A DNA stretch of 64,000 nucleotides from Tetrahymena elliotti 4EA (taxonomy: Eukaryota > Ciliophora > Oligohymenophorea > Hymenostomatida > Tetrahymenidae): positions 562,019-626,018 of the forward strand of contig JH720320.1 in assembly GCA_000231825.2 (NCBI GenBank), read 5' to 3'. Positions within the stretch are counted from its first letter, which is position 1; every line of letters starts with the position of its first letter. The notes beneath the pieces are model-generated. The model did not search any database. It saw nothing but the letters and a program-made list of their open reading frames with translations, and was not told the origin of the DNA. Positions 48,235 to 64,000 of the stretch are shown here, piece by piece. Made by a program: the position numbers and the translations under genes.

Positions 48235-48777
48235 TTTCGTTAATAAAATACACTTACTGTCAATTGTTTTACTCAACTTTCATAATTATTTATCTAATAT
48301 CAATTACAAATATTATCTTTGTTTTTAAATGAATCAAAAAAAAAAAGAATAATAATTTTTTTTTGATAATGAATTTATTTTTTTATTTCTATAAAAAACT
48401 TAGAATTTAATTTATTTATTCCAAAATGTTTATTAAAAATTTTAATTTTGAAAAATAGATAAATTAATGGAAAAATTGTGGATCAATTTAAGAAATGTAT
48501 TTTTTGGAAACATTCTAAATATAGGAGAAGGATTTGAAATTAGTACTAATTACATAAATTCTATAAAATTATTAATATAGTTGATGGTTTTTATTTTATA
48601 GTTTAGATTTTGTATATTTTTAACAGGAATCATCAAAAGAAGTTTGATAATATTTACGCTATGAGAACATAAGGGATTAATTCTTATTTTTAATAGGATT
48701 TTAATTATATATTTTAATTTATTTTTATAGAAAAGTTTGTCTTAATTAAATTATGCCTTTTTTTATCAAAAAAATCA
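48235..48777. other. Intergenic, AT-rich
   Basis: No gene is seen between the tRNA and the 3' end of the kinase gene. Confidence 0.45.
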
Positions 48778-53290
<4,513 letters not shown>

Positions 53291-53914
53291 TTTATTTTTG
53301 ATAAGTTAAAAATTAATAATCTAGTAGTCAGGATATGATTATTTTTGAATTTGAATTCCTTTTAAATGTTTTGAAAAAATATGACTAGTTTGAAAATGAG
53401 CAAATAAAAATTCAAAATGCTGTGCTTGATTATACATTAATGTATGGAAGTAATAAAAAAGATTTTTATATTTTTTATGATGAATGCTTGTTCAGGTATC
53501 TGTAAAAAAATATCAGTTTAGATTTGAATTGAAAAACTTTGAATTGATTAAATAATCAAATAATAAACAAACAAACAAAAAAAATAGTGATTGTAAAAAA
53601 AGAGGATGTTTTTATTTGGGGAGGTTATCTTATTTTTGAATTTGAAAGAAAATTTGATTAAAAATCTTTGAATGTCCAAAAAACTTTGTATTTCTTTTCT
53701 TAATGAAATTTTAATTCATTAAATCAGAGGGTATTCAAATTATATATCTATCTATTTTGAATTTATCAAAAATTTTGGACTCTTATTAATACTTTGTTGC
53801 TAAATAACGAATTTCTTCAGGCATAATCTCATTATGTGCATTTATAAATCAGATAACCAAATTAAAATTCAACATTATAAATTTCATTAAACTATTAAGA
53901 CAATTTTTTTGCAT
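53291..53914. other. Upstream region of the kinase gene
   Basis: This probably contains the missing first exon and promoter of the kinase gene (-) and the 3' flank of the next gene. One candidate start is ATG at about 53443 (MYNQAQHFEFLFAHFQ), but I found no join that keeps frame. Confidence 0.35.
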
Positions 53915-54863
53915 TCAAACTTTAAATTATTGAATATTATTATTCTTCAAATTCTATTATTTATAAAATGTGTTGATTTTATTATTTATTTTAAATTACT
54001 GTGCAGATGGTTGAGTTGAAAGGCCTGTAGGTTAATTTGAAATTGAAGAATTAACAATCTACCCAGTTTAATATTTATTACTTATTGAGTGGCTCTTTTT
54101 CTTGTAGAAAGAATTTTAAGAAGTGTTGTTGTTGGTAGAAGCTTAAGCATAAGACTGTATATTTTCTTGATTATTTTTTAAATCCTCTTTACTCATCTTC
54201 TTCATAATAATGTTTGTGACATAGTTTTTTAGACCTTCAGATGCTTTAGCGCCAGTTCTTTCAATCATTTTGTTTACATTATTCTAGTTAGAGTATTATT
54301 AATTAATCATCCCCATAGATCCGTTAGCTAAATTAGTATTCTATGATAAAATACTTGTACTTGTGGTTGTATTATTGTTGCTTTATTGAGGTGATTTTGA
54401 ATTTCTTTTGTAAAAATTATCAAGCAAATCCTTCAAGTTTCCCTTAGAGCCTGCATTATTCATTCCGTTACCACTTAGATTATTTTGATTTTACTATAAC
54501 TAGATATTTCCTCCTATTTATATTCCTTAATTTAAACTGCTTCCATTTCCCTAACTTCCTGAGGGCGTATTTCCTACTTAGTTTCTATACATTTTACGAA
54601 TTCTTTCAGCTAAAGATGCAGAAGAATTATTGTTCTTAGTAGAAGAGTACCCCTTATCTTTTAATGTAAAAAATAAAAATGAATATTTACTTCTTAAAAA
54701 GATTATTTTAAAATGAAGGTTTTTGAGCTAAGGAAAAGCTTTTTTTTTTGTGTTTTAAAATTTATTTTTAAAGTGATTAAGTACTCATCATAGCTTAGAT
54801 ATCCTCCATGCGAATATTCTTGTATTGCTATTTAGTGCTGCTGCATCCAGAATATGCGTCCAT
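53915..54863 (-). CDS. Asn/Ser/Gln-rich low-complexity protein, unknown
   Basis: Two exons, 54785-54863 and 53915-54657, joined by a 127-nt intron with a GTACTT donor, give 273 residues plus TGA in exact register. It starts MDAYSGCSSTKQQYKNIRME. The most structured parts are SLAERIRKMYRNQ, GNLKDLLDNFYKRN and MIERTGAKASEGLKNYVTNI with IIMKKMSKEDL, likely short helices; the rest is Asn/Ser/Gln filler. There is no signal peptide or membrane segment. I do not recognise a family. It sits just upstream of the kinase gene on the same strand, but a functional link is not shown. Confidence 0.6.
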
Positions 54864-56043
54864 ACTTGCAAATTTTAAATTATAAAAGCCTTCTAAAAGG
54901 AATTTTTGCTTTGAAATATTGATTTTATGTTGAGATAGATTGACCCTCCTCTAAGATCTATTTTGAAACCCTAATATGTAAATAAGTATTATACAATTAA
55001 GTCTCCTTCTTTGATTTTATTTATTTATTTGTATTTTGTTTGCTCTAGTAATTAATTACAAATATTAAATTAATCAAATAATGTATTTAACAATCTTCAA
55101 TCTTATTAATACTACTTTTGTTTTAAGACTGGCTTTTATTTGAGTGAATTACTATTCAATTTTTCTTTTGCTTCTATTTAATTGCTATTTTGCTTGTACA
55201 TTTTTTGATGCAGGCATTTTTAATTTTTGATTTGATTTCAATATTCATCAAAATCAAATTCATTCATTTTACATATTTAAAAGACAAGAACACTAATTAA
55301 AAAGAAAGATATACATTTGCGTAACAGCATAAAAAATCAAATCAAATAAGATAAATAAATAATCTTTGTAATTTGAGTTTCTCTAATTAATTTAAGTCAA
55401 ATTTTAAATGATAAATATTGTTTTATCTTTAACTGAAAAAGATGTTTCAAGCAATTTTTTGTTTAAGTATTTATTTAAAAATATTAAAAGTTGTGTCTAA
55501 TTCTATATTTAGAAATGCAAAAAAGAAGTAAAAATTGTAAAGTTTTTAACACTAATTTAAAATAAACTCAAAACTAGACTTCATCTTAAATATATGATGA
55601 TTGATAATTAAAATATTCTATTTTATTTTTTCAAACTCTGAGAAACTACTTTTTCACTTTCATAAATTTATTTTAAAGTGAGAATAATTAATTTAAATTA
55701 TTTTTTTCAATTAATTGAGAAAGATATTATGATTTTAGAATTATTTTTCAGTTTGACCTAAAAATTAAAAAATGTTATTAATTAATAAGTTTGAAAATTT
55801 GTATTCATTTAGTTATGATTTGTGTGGTTATCACATAAATAATAATATAATTTACATAAAATATTAGTTTTTTAAATTAAAATTAGTATATAAGTAGGAT
55901 ATTAAATATTAATATATGCAGAAGCTAATTAATTAATTTACTTACTAATTAATTTAGATCTTAATAAGCTAAAAATACTTTTGGTTGATTATTTTTAATT
56001 AGTATTTCAAAAATGTAGAAAATTGACAATTAAATCTAGTAGC
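54864..56043. other. Intergenic, AT-rich
   Basis: No firm gene. The only candidate is a 47-codon minus-strand ORF (55074-55217), listed separately. Confidence 0.4.
55074..55217 (-). CDS. Possible short peptide ORF
   Basis: A 47-codon frame starting MPASKNVQAKQQLNRSKRKI and ending at TGA 55074-55076. It is basic and hydrophilic, in slightly less AT-rich sequence than its flanks. It could be a small gene, an upstream exon of the 53915-54863 gene, or chance. No homologue is recognised. Confidence 0.2.
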
Positions 56044-57228
56044 TCAATTTATTTGATTTTAAGCTTCCTCTTGATCGTATGACTTGTAGATAAAGGAACA
56101 ATTACCAATAGATTTGTGTTTTTCTTTGAAACATTTTCTAATAAGTGTATCTATAAAATATCCATGGGAAATAACACAAACCATTTATTGTTTCTATCTT
56201 TATAAACTTTACTCTTTTAACTTTAAAGAATATTTCTTAAGACACTTATTTGTATGTAATACTCTTTTAACAAAATTAAAGTGATTTTCTAGAGGTTAGT
56301 TTTTGTGATATTCCATCAAATTCATAATCATATTTGTATCAGCCATATGTCTCTATATTTTGTTAAATTATTGCTATGCTTCTTCTTCTCCATTAATTTC
56401 TTAATCACTATCTGATGAAGATGATACAGGCATTTTTAAAAGTTATTCATCAATTACATTTGCCTACCAATTATGTTAATAGAAATACCTACAATTAAAG
56501 GATATACCATCTTTTTAATAACTATTTTTAATAAAATCTATAAATCTATTTGAATCAAATATATCTGAAACTTTAGTGAGCTATTCTGAAATTTATGGCT
56601 AAACTATAAATTGTATTTTTCTTTTATTTGGATGATTTCTAAATAGTTCTATACAAGTTTACAAAGTTCTCTACATAGGAGACACATATACAGTTTATAT
56701 TCTTAATTTATGAAGTTAGGAAGCTTTATTTCTGCATTATATTATTCCATAAGGGTGCAAAGGTGTATCTACAAATTCCTAAGAATTGCTAAACATTTTA
56801 TCCTTAATTAGTTATTTTAATTTTTTACTATTAATGGTCTATGAATTAATGTATTTATCAACAAAGTAGTTGTGATAAGAATATCCATGTCTAATAAAAA
56901 CTACATTTCCATCTTCATTACTAAACTAATCATATGGGGTCAAACTAATACCAAGCTATTGTACTTCATTTTCATCAAACACAAAATTTTTATGTAACTC
57001 ACGTATTTTCAACTCACTAGGAGTATTTTGATATAATAAAGACTATGTTAACAAAAATCTAAGCTATTCTTCATTTATTTGATCTTCTTCACTTAGTTCC
57101 TATTAATTCTTTTCATCTTAGCTGCTTTTATTGCTTTATTTTATTTGATCTTAAGAAAATAAAAAGAATGGCTATCTACAAAAAGTTATAGAATTTACAA
57201 TAAATCTTTTAGCTAATTTTGAAATCAT
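56044..57228 (-). CDS. Histidine phosphatase (phosphoglycerate mutase-like)
   Basis: A single exon, 394 residues. The histidine phosphatase hallmarks are clear: the catalytic VVFIRHGYSYHN near residue 130, the phosphate pocket arginine in VYVSPMQRTLQTCIELF, and the second histidine in MVCVISHGYFIDTLIRK near the C-terminus. The N-terminus (MISKLAKRFIVNSITFCRQP) is basic, hydrophobic and lacks acids, so mitochondrial targeting is possible. An acidic insertion SSSSDSDQEINGEEEAQQQ lies before the final domain strand. It would dephosphorylate a small molecule or protein; which one cannot be told. The start ATG at 57228 is the first Met of the open frame. Confidence 0.8.
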
Positions 57229-57786
57229 TTAATCTCTATATGTATTTATTTAGTGGTGTTTAATATTATTTAATAAAAAAAATTTCAATTTATTTTGAAT
57301 TAATATTTAATATATTTTAGAAACTTCTATAAATAAATTAAAAAACAAAAATTTATAAGTATTTTGATAATTAAACTTCTACAATTTAATACAATATGCT
57401 TATATTCTTCCTCCTCAAATTATTTAAATTTAATAAATTATTTTCTAAACATAATATTAAGATACAAAATAAATGTTTATTTTGATTATTAACTATTTAA
57501 AATTCAATTTTCAATATTTTCTATTATACTGTTTTAACGTTTGAAATACAAAAACTAGATTTCTGGATTTAATAATTTAATACACTTGATATAATTAATT
57601 AAATGTTAAATTAAATAATTTTTTTTGTAAATATTTTGTTTAAATATCATTCATTTGTGAGGACTTAGAATCAAGCACTGAATCATTTTATTTATTTTTT
57701 ACTTTTTTTATTATTTATGAGAGTGAATTTTAACATTTTAAGTAGAAAACTAATAACACTTGATGTTTATTCTTAAGCAATTTCTA
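57229..57786. other. Intergenic, AT-rich
   Basis: No gene is seen. It lies upstream of the histidine phosphatase gene and downstream of the membrane protein gene, all on the minus strand. Confidence 0.45.
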
Positions 57787-60700
57787 TCAAAAACTCTTTT
57801 TTCCTTTTATCTTATTATGCTTATTCCCTTCTCTATTTTAGCTTGAGCATAATTTTTTAAAATATATTAAAAATACTAATTAATAAACGAATAAAGAAAA
57901 GAAATAAGCTAAGGGCTCAGCAGATTATTAGCAAAAAAAATAAAACAAAACGCAATTTTTCCAATTTAAATAATTCATCATTTTCTATGATTGATTTTTC
58001 CATTAGGTTGTTCCATTTTTACATGTAATTGCTAAGACTACGAATGTAACGCCAACAAAGAATTTCTAAAATATTTTGTAAATAGTAATAATTTTCTGCT
58101 TGAAAAATAAAAAATATAGAATGTAATACCATGCAAAAAAAAAGATATTGAAATCGCAGTTGAACACATTATAGAATGATCAAAGGTTGTCAGGAATATA
58201 ATTATCACTAAGTACTTTTTTATGTAGCTGATGAGAATATAAGATTTACTACCTTTTGCTTAAAAATTTATATTTTCTAGAAAATTAGGTATATTCTTCT
58301 CAATATACTCAGAATCTTTTTTAAGAGTAACATATGCTATTAATACCATAAAAAATAAATGAATAAAACATTAAAATATAGCTAGTCCTCTAGAAGCCTA
58401 AAATTAGATTGAAAAGTAAATACTAAATATTGTAGCAGTAAGATAACCTTAATTTAAACGATTAAGAAGTGTGTTAACAATAAGTATTGTGTACTACTTA
58501 CCTTCCATTACAATTATGGCAAACAAGTTTAAAAATATTAAAATAGATGATATAACAGTGCAAATGAGAAATTAGAATATAAATTTTCTTTTAACCCAAG
58601 TAGACGAAGAATCTTTGTACACTGAGAATAATTATTTTCATTTTAAATTTCTTAATTTAATTGGTTTTCTCCTTAGCTCTCGGTAGTAAAACTTATTTCC
58701 TGATTTGATGGAATACCTTCAAAAATAAATGAAGCACCAAGTAATGAATAAGCGAAAATTTAATGAGGAATATTTTCTTTTAATACTACTATTTATCCTA
58801 ATACTTGTACAAAGTTTAATAGAATGCAAAGTATTTAAAAGTTTTTTAAAGTAAGCATAATATTTCTAGCTTAAGGGTTATCAGGTACTAGGGTCTATGA
58901 TATACTATTTATTGATCCCCCTCTTTTTTTTGAAGATTTATTACTTTTGTTAAATTCTTTTTTAACAAATTTATCTTTTTATTTAAAGTAATTTAAATTT
59001 CATTTATCTTCTATTCTAATAAACTTAGATTTCATAAAAAATAATAATATCTGCTACTTTTTTCTCTCTTATAAAATAATCTTAATTTTCTTTCATAGAT
59101 TTAGGATCAATTAGCAGATTTAAATCTTCTAGTTCATCAGAATAAGGATCTCTGTTTATAATTATTGTTAATAAATTGTTATTATTCTAAATAGATAATT
59201 AAATAGAGTTAATTTTTAAACTGAAACACATTTCTTCTCTTAAATTCTAAGATGGTATCCAGTTTAACATTAACATTCACTATATTTTTCTAAATTAATT
59301 TCTTACAAGCCCAAAGAATTTTCACATTTTTATAAACATTTACCCAACCAACTATAATAGGGTTTTTAACAAAAATTACAACTGGATTAATCAAAACATT
59401 AATTGCAATTAGGATCACATTATATGCATACTTTTTATTTGCATAAATACCCATCAATTATGAGGCTAGAGCAAAAAGCTTAGTTACTTTAGCTTTGATT
59501 TGAATCATTTTGATTTTAGATGTAAAAATAATCTGAACTTGTTGCACATTCTCACTGCTTAGAGGTATTATATTGCAAGTTATCATCAAGCTCCTTGCAG
59601 TCAGAAATACATTAATTAGTTTCTACCTGGAGAATATAACCACTTTAACATTTACTACATCTAATTTTTTAAGAATATAATCCTGTAATTGAATCTTTCT
59701 CACAATTTTTTTTAGATTTAAGCAATTTTCAACTAATTTTAAGGGATCTTCACTTACACATTTTATGCAGGATCTATTTTTCTCTGATAAGTAGTATCCT
59801 TCAAAACAAGAAAGACATTAAGTACTTTAGGCTCCATCACATGTTTTACAATCTTAAAAACATTTAGAACAATTAAGGCCATCAGTAAAATAGCCTTCAT
59901 CTGTATCGCATTTTCAACAAATTATTTCATCATCTTAATTGTTTTTAAATATAATCCACTTTTGCATTTTTTACATTATTTAAATTCAGATTCAGTTCAT
60001 ATTAGGCAGTTAAGAAATCAAGGAAATCATTTGTCTAATGCTATCTACATAAAATCCATTATCAATATAACATTTGATGCACTCTCCATCTAAATTCTTA
60101 GTAAAATTACTAATACAATGTATACAATCAGTTGAGTTTGGCCCAAAACAAGATTGGCATTTAGGATTACACTTTAAACATTAGCCATTATTGGAAATAA
60201 ATTGTTAGTTTTAAGTATCACAAAAGCCACATTTTTAAGAGCTTTCTTCAAAAAAATAATTCTGAGTGCATTTTAAGCACCCATTTACATTACATCCATC
60301 ACATTTTTCATCACAAGTTATGCAGTCTTAGTTATATATTCTATAATTTCCTGTATAAGTATCACATCTACCATCTCCATATTTATACATACTTTAACTT
60401 AAATTGCAAGTTAGACAATTTTCAGCAAAAGGGCCTGAATATGTCAAGCAATTTTTATGACAATTTTTACAAAATTAATCTTGTGGATCTCCATATTAAT
60501 TTTAATCACAAACTTGACATTTTACATTTTAGTTATCCTGAACAAGATAAGTAGTACCTTCATAGCACTGCAAACTTGGCTGCTTTCACAAACTTTACAA
60601 TTAGTGTTGCATTTTTTGCATTTGTAAACTCCATCAAATACAATATAGTTTCCATCATCTACATCACAATGCTATTAGCATTAATTTTATTCATTTAAAT

Positions 60701-63626
60701 AAACTGGAGATGTCACACCAGCTTTACAAATTTAACATTCTGATTCATTATTACACTCACTACGATTCTCAACACAGGATTTGACATTTTTTAATAGAAT
60801 CTTCCTAATAAATGAAATAGCCTTCTCCACAATAATTACATATTTTCCTACCATCTTCTTAATCTATTAAATATTAACCATCATAACATGACAAGTAGTC
60901 TCTATGTTCTCCTCCTTAACAAGTTTTGCATGTATTATCACAAGATTTACAAATAAAATCATTTGTCCAGTATTAAGATTTATTTAAATCACATACTATA
61001 CATTAAGTTAGAGTTTCATCTCTGAATAAATTATCTGTACGCTCTTAACATTCAACATTAGATCCATTAATTACACACTTTTTACATCCATTTGTGTATT
61101 TCAAGCATTCAAAAGAGCTTTTATAATATCCATCTTCATTACAAGTAGTACAATTATTATCATCCTTTTTTAAAAATTCATCACCTGGACATGTTATACA
61201 TTAATTTTTATCTTGAGGCATTTTACATGTTAAGCAAGAATCATCACAAGGTAAACAATCAAAACCTATCTAAATATATTGGCTTTATGCTGAGCAATAT
61301 ACACATATGCTTTAATTGCTAATTGTTTTTTAAAAACTATAACCTGGAATACATGTTATGCAACTAAAGTCCTGAGTTCCAGAACAAGTTTAGCAATTTT
61401 GAGAACAGCCTTCACTAAAACCATTATTATATACCTAATTACTATTACAATAATTTATACATGTCCCATCTGCTTCTGTTGCTTTATCTGAATAACAAAC
61501 TAAACATTAATTAGAAGAAGGTCCACTACATGTTAAACATGAAGGGTCACATTAAATATACTTTTTATTAGCATCATCTTGAAAGTATCTAATATTAGGA
61601 CAAGTAATACAAATAGAGTCATAGATTATATACTTACCATCAGGGCAAGTAGATCACAAAGTTAACAAATATTATTTAAAGGAAACATGTTACTTGGGCA
61701 GACATCCACACATTCATTCAGATTATTTAAGTATTTATTGTTTTCACAGCTCAAACTATTATTTGGTAAATTTCCATTATATGTTTTGCAACTGTCATGG
61801 CATTTTAAGCAAAGTTTATTACTTTTAAAATATCCTTCTTCAATGCAATTAACTCAAGTATTATCTTCTCTAAGGAAATATGCATTATTGCAAGCAATAC
61901 ATTTATCGGCACTCTCTATCTATCTATGCACTTCAAACAATTAGTATTACAATCATTACAGTAACCTTATGAATCAACCATTAATTTAACAAATCTTACA
62001 AGTTTTTACTCCATCTTTTTAAAAAAAGTAATTACCATCAGCACAAGTTAAGCAAGAGGTATTTGAGCTACCGTTACAAGTTTTACATGATACATCGCAA
62101 TTAAAGCAATCAGTAGGATTTGAATATTAACCTGAATTTGTATTGATTTTAAATTTTTATCCATCTTTTGGGTTCATTATTAGATAAGGAGATTTACAAC
62201 TTGTGCAAGAAGATTCTGCCCCATCTATACAAGTTTAACATGAAGCAAAGCATGGCAAGCTAAGAGGAATTTTAGGATCTGTTTTTGTATCAGTAAAATA
62301 ACCATTTGTTGTTTCACAATCTTTGCATGAATTTACAGGGTGAAAATATTTGCCATCAGGGTAGGTTTTACAATTATTAAGAGATTGCCCAGAGTAAGTT
62401 AAACAAGAATCATGACAAGGAAGACATTAATATAATGTTTTATCTTAATAGTATTTAGAAACTTTACATTCTGAACATGTGCCATCTTGTTTTAAGTATA
62501 TATTGGTTTTACATGATAAGCAGTTATTTGAATTATCGCCATCACATGTTTAGCATTAGTTGTTACATGGTTTACAAATTTTAGAAGAATTTATATAGAA
62601 TCAATTTTTTGTATCACATGTTTTACAGGTTTAATCATCTCTTAAGAATTTATCCTAATAACAAGTAATACAATTATTTGAGTTAATTCCTGTTCAAGTT
62701 TTACAAGAAGAATCGCATTTTTAGCAATTATTTTAAGAGTCTAAAAAATATCCATTAATTATATCACATTAAATACAAAAATTATTTTTTTTTATAAAGC
62801 CTTATCTGCAACTTTGACAATCTGAATTTTTTTCCCCATTACAAGTTAAACAAGTTACATCACAAGCAGTATAAATATTTTTAGAAGATATAAAAAATCC
62901 ATTTTCTGTATCACAATTAACACACATGTTTTATTAATTAAGAACTTTAGAATCTTTACATTTTGTACAATATGTGCTCGATTAATTACATTCTTTACAC
63001 CTATCTTCACACTTTGAGCATTACTTATTTTCAACAAAATACCCAGATATACATTAAGCACAGTTATTTTCTTAATCTTCTATACATTATTTGCAATTAT
63101 TAACTTCACGATCATCATCATCAAAGATTCTAAATTTTTGCTTTTTCTATTTTTAGAACTATATTTTTTAATAATTGGTATCTATTGCTTTCTTCTATTT
63201 AATCAATAATATTTATTTGACTTTAGAAAGAGCTAAACAAAAATTCTAGCTATCTATTTAATTAAATAATTTGCATTAATTTTATTTTTGACTAAATAAA
63301 TATACATTTGGCTTTTAATATGTGGATCAATTTCAATTTTTATTATCTGTAAATCTCTTTTAATATAATCTAATTCAAGTTTAATCATGAAACTACTGCT
63401 TTCAATATCAATATCTAGCTTATATGAATTTTAAAATAGAGTTTCTCAGTTGATATGCTGGACTTTTTTCTAATATTTAATGTTCAAATTTTTCTTGTGC
63501 ATAGTTCTAAACAGAAAAAAATCCATACGAAATACAAATAAATCCTTTTGAAAAAAATAAATTGATAAAAAAATTACTAATGCTTATAAACAAATTACTT
63601 ATTAAATAAAATTTTTATATTATCAT
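57787..63626 (-). CDS. Large Cys-rich multi-pass membrane protein
   Basis: A ~5.8 kb gene read from ATG at 63626 (hydrophobic start MIIQKFYLISNLFISIS, a likely signal) to TGA at 57787. An N-terminal luminal domain is followed by dozens of furin-like Cys repeats, pattern CxxCxxxYFxxxxxxCxxCxxxCxxC (for example CAQCISGYFVENKQCSKC and CLTCADGNYFFQKDGVKTC) from about 63110 to 59650. The last ~1.6 kb encodes several membrane helices (LFFMVLIAYVTLKKDSEY; KKYLVIIIFLTTFDHSIM) and a basic tail KIKGKKSF. From memory this is a large Tetrahymena surface-protein family of unknown function. The frame breaks at several places (about 60565, 60785, 61650 and in the N-terminal domain near 63430 and 63210) that I could not resolve as introns, so either the draft sequence has indels or the gene is decaying. 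Confidence 0.6.
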
Positions 63627-64000
63627 TCAGAATTCTCTTTATATCTTCTCTTTTTTTATCTTTTATTCTTCTCTTTTTTTTTGGTTTATATTTTTTTTTG
63701 TAATTATTTAAAAAAAGTAAAGTTAGTAGGTTAATAAATTTTGTATAAGAAAATGAATTTGATTGAATAATAAATAATACTTAATACTTATTGTTTTATT
63801 AACATTAAATGAATTAGTTAAGATTTTATGATTACTTTTGATATTAACTTTTCCCATATCAAGAAATAAATCAAAAATAATTTAAAATAGCTTACATTAC
63901 TATTTTTTAAATAATTTCTGTAAAACAAATTCTGTATTTTATGATTAAATGAAAATAGGGAACCTCCTTTATAATTCATCTATTTACAAACAGCTTTATT
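63627..64000. other. Window edge, AT-rich
   Basis: Upstream of the Cys-rich membrane protein gene. No feature is supported. Confidence 0.4.

Overview
This window reads as macronuclear-type DNA of an oligohymenophorean ciliate, most likely Tetrahymena or a close relative. It is roughly 80% A+T. Long coding stretches stay open only if TAA and TAG are read as glutamine, and every confident gene ends at TGA. Introns are mostly short (about 45-150 nt), AT-rich and GT...AG. Families are typical of Tetrahymena: large Cys-rich multi-pass membrane proteins, LRR proteins with one repeat per exon, N/Q-rich kinases. One run of 754 Ns (3269-4022) marks a draft assembly. All translations were made by hand.

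Region 1 (1-13.8 kb) is the most unusual part. A block of about 6.5 kb is tandemly duplicated. Each block holds a small LRR gene (copy 1 at 191-1872 is broken, copy 2 at 6737-8463 looks intact) followed by an array of short RNA-gene-like units. I count 14 intact units, two visibly damaged ones and several relics. Each intact unit has an ACCCATAA-type box (as I recall it, the proximal sequence element of Tetrahymena snRNA and telomerase RNA genes), a near-constant 52-54 nt gap, a conserved ~75-85 nt core with two potential helices around a variable loop, and in nearly all a T-run like a Pol III terminator. I cannot assign the family; it is the best candidate for an undescribed system.

Region 2 (14-24 kb): an ABCB-type half transporter (-), a ciliate two-TM membrane protein (-), an F-box-like protein (-), and ATG8 with three exons (+).

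Region 3 (24.7-35.3 kb): a cytosolic-type aconitase/IRP1-like gene with five exons (-), a probable small multi-exon gene (-), and a large Asn/Gln-rich, strongly acidic disordered protein (+).

Region 4 (36.3-48.2 kb): two adjacent kinase-TPR paralogues (-), one of them a pseudokinase, separated by a gene-poor stretch with a dispersed short repeat; then a divergent Rab-like GTPase (+), a secreted protein of unknown function (+), and tRNA-Gly(GCC) (-).

Region 5 (48.7-64 kb), all on the minus strand: a SNF1/MARK-like kinase with N/Q-rich tails, a low-complexity protein, a histidine phosphatase, and a ~5.8 kb Cys-rich multi-pass membrane protein whose frame is broken in several places.

No operon logic is expected in a ciliate. 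The functional themes visible are the RNA array, autophagy (ATG8), TCA/iron metabolism (aconitase), membrane transport and signalling (kinases, phosphatase, Rab-like protein).
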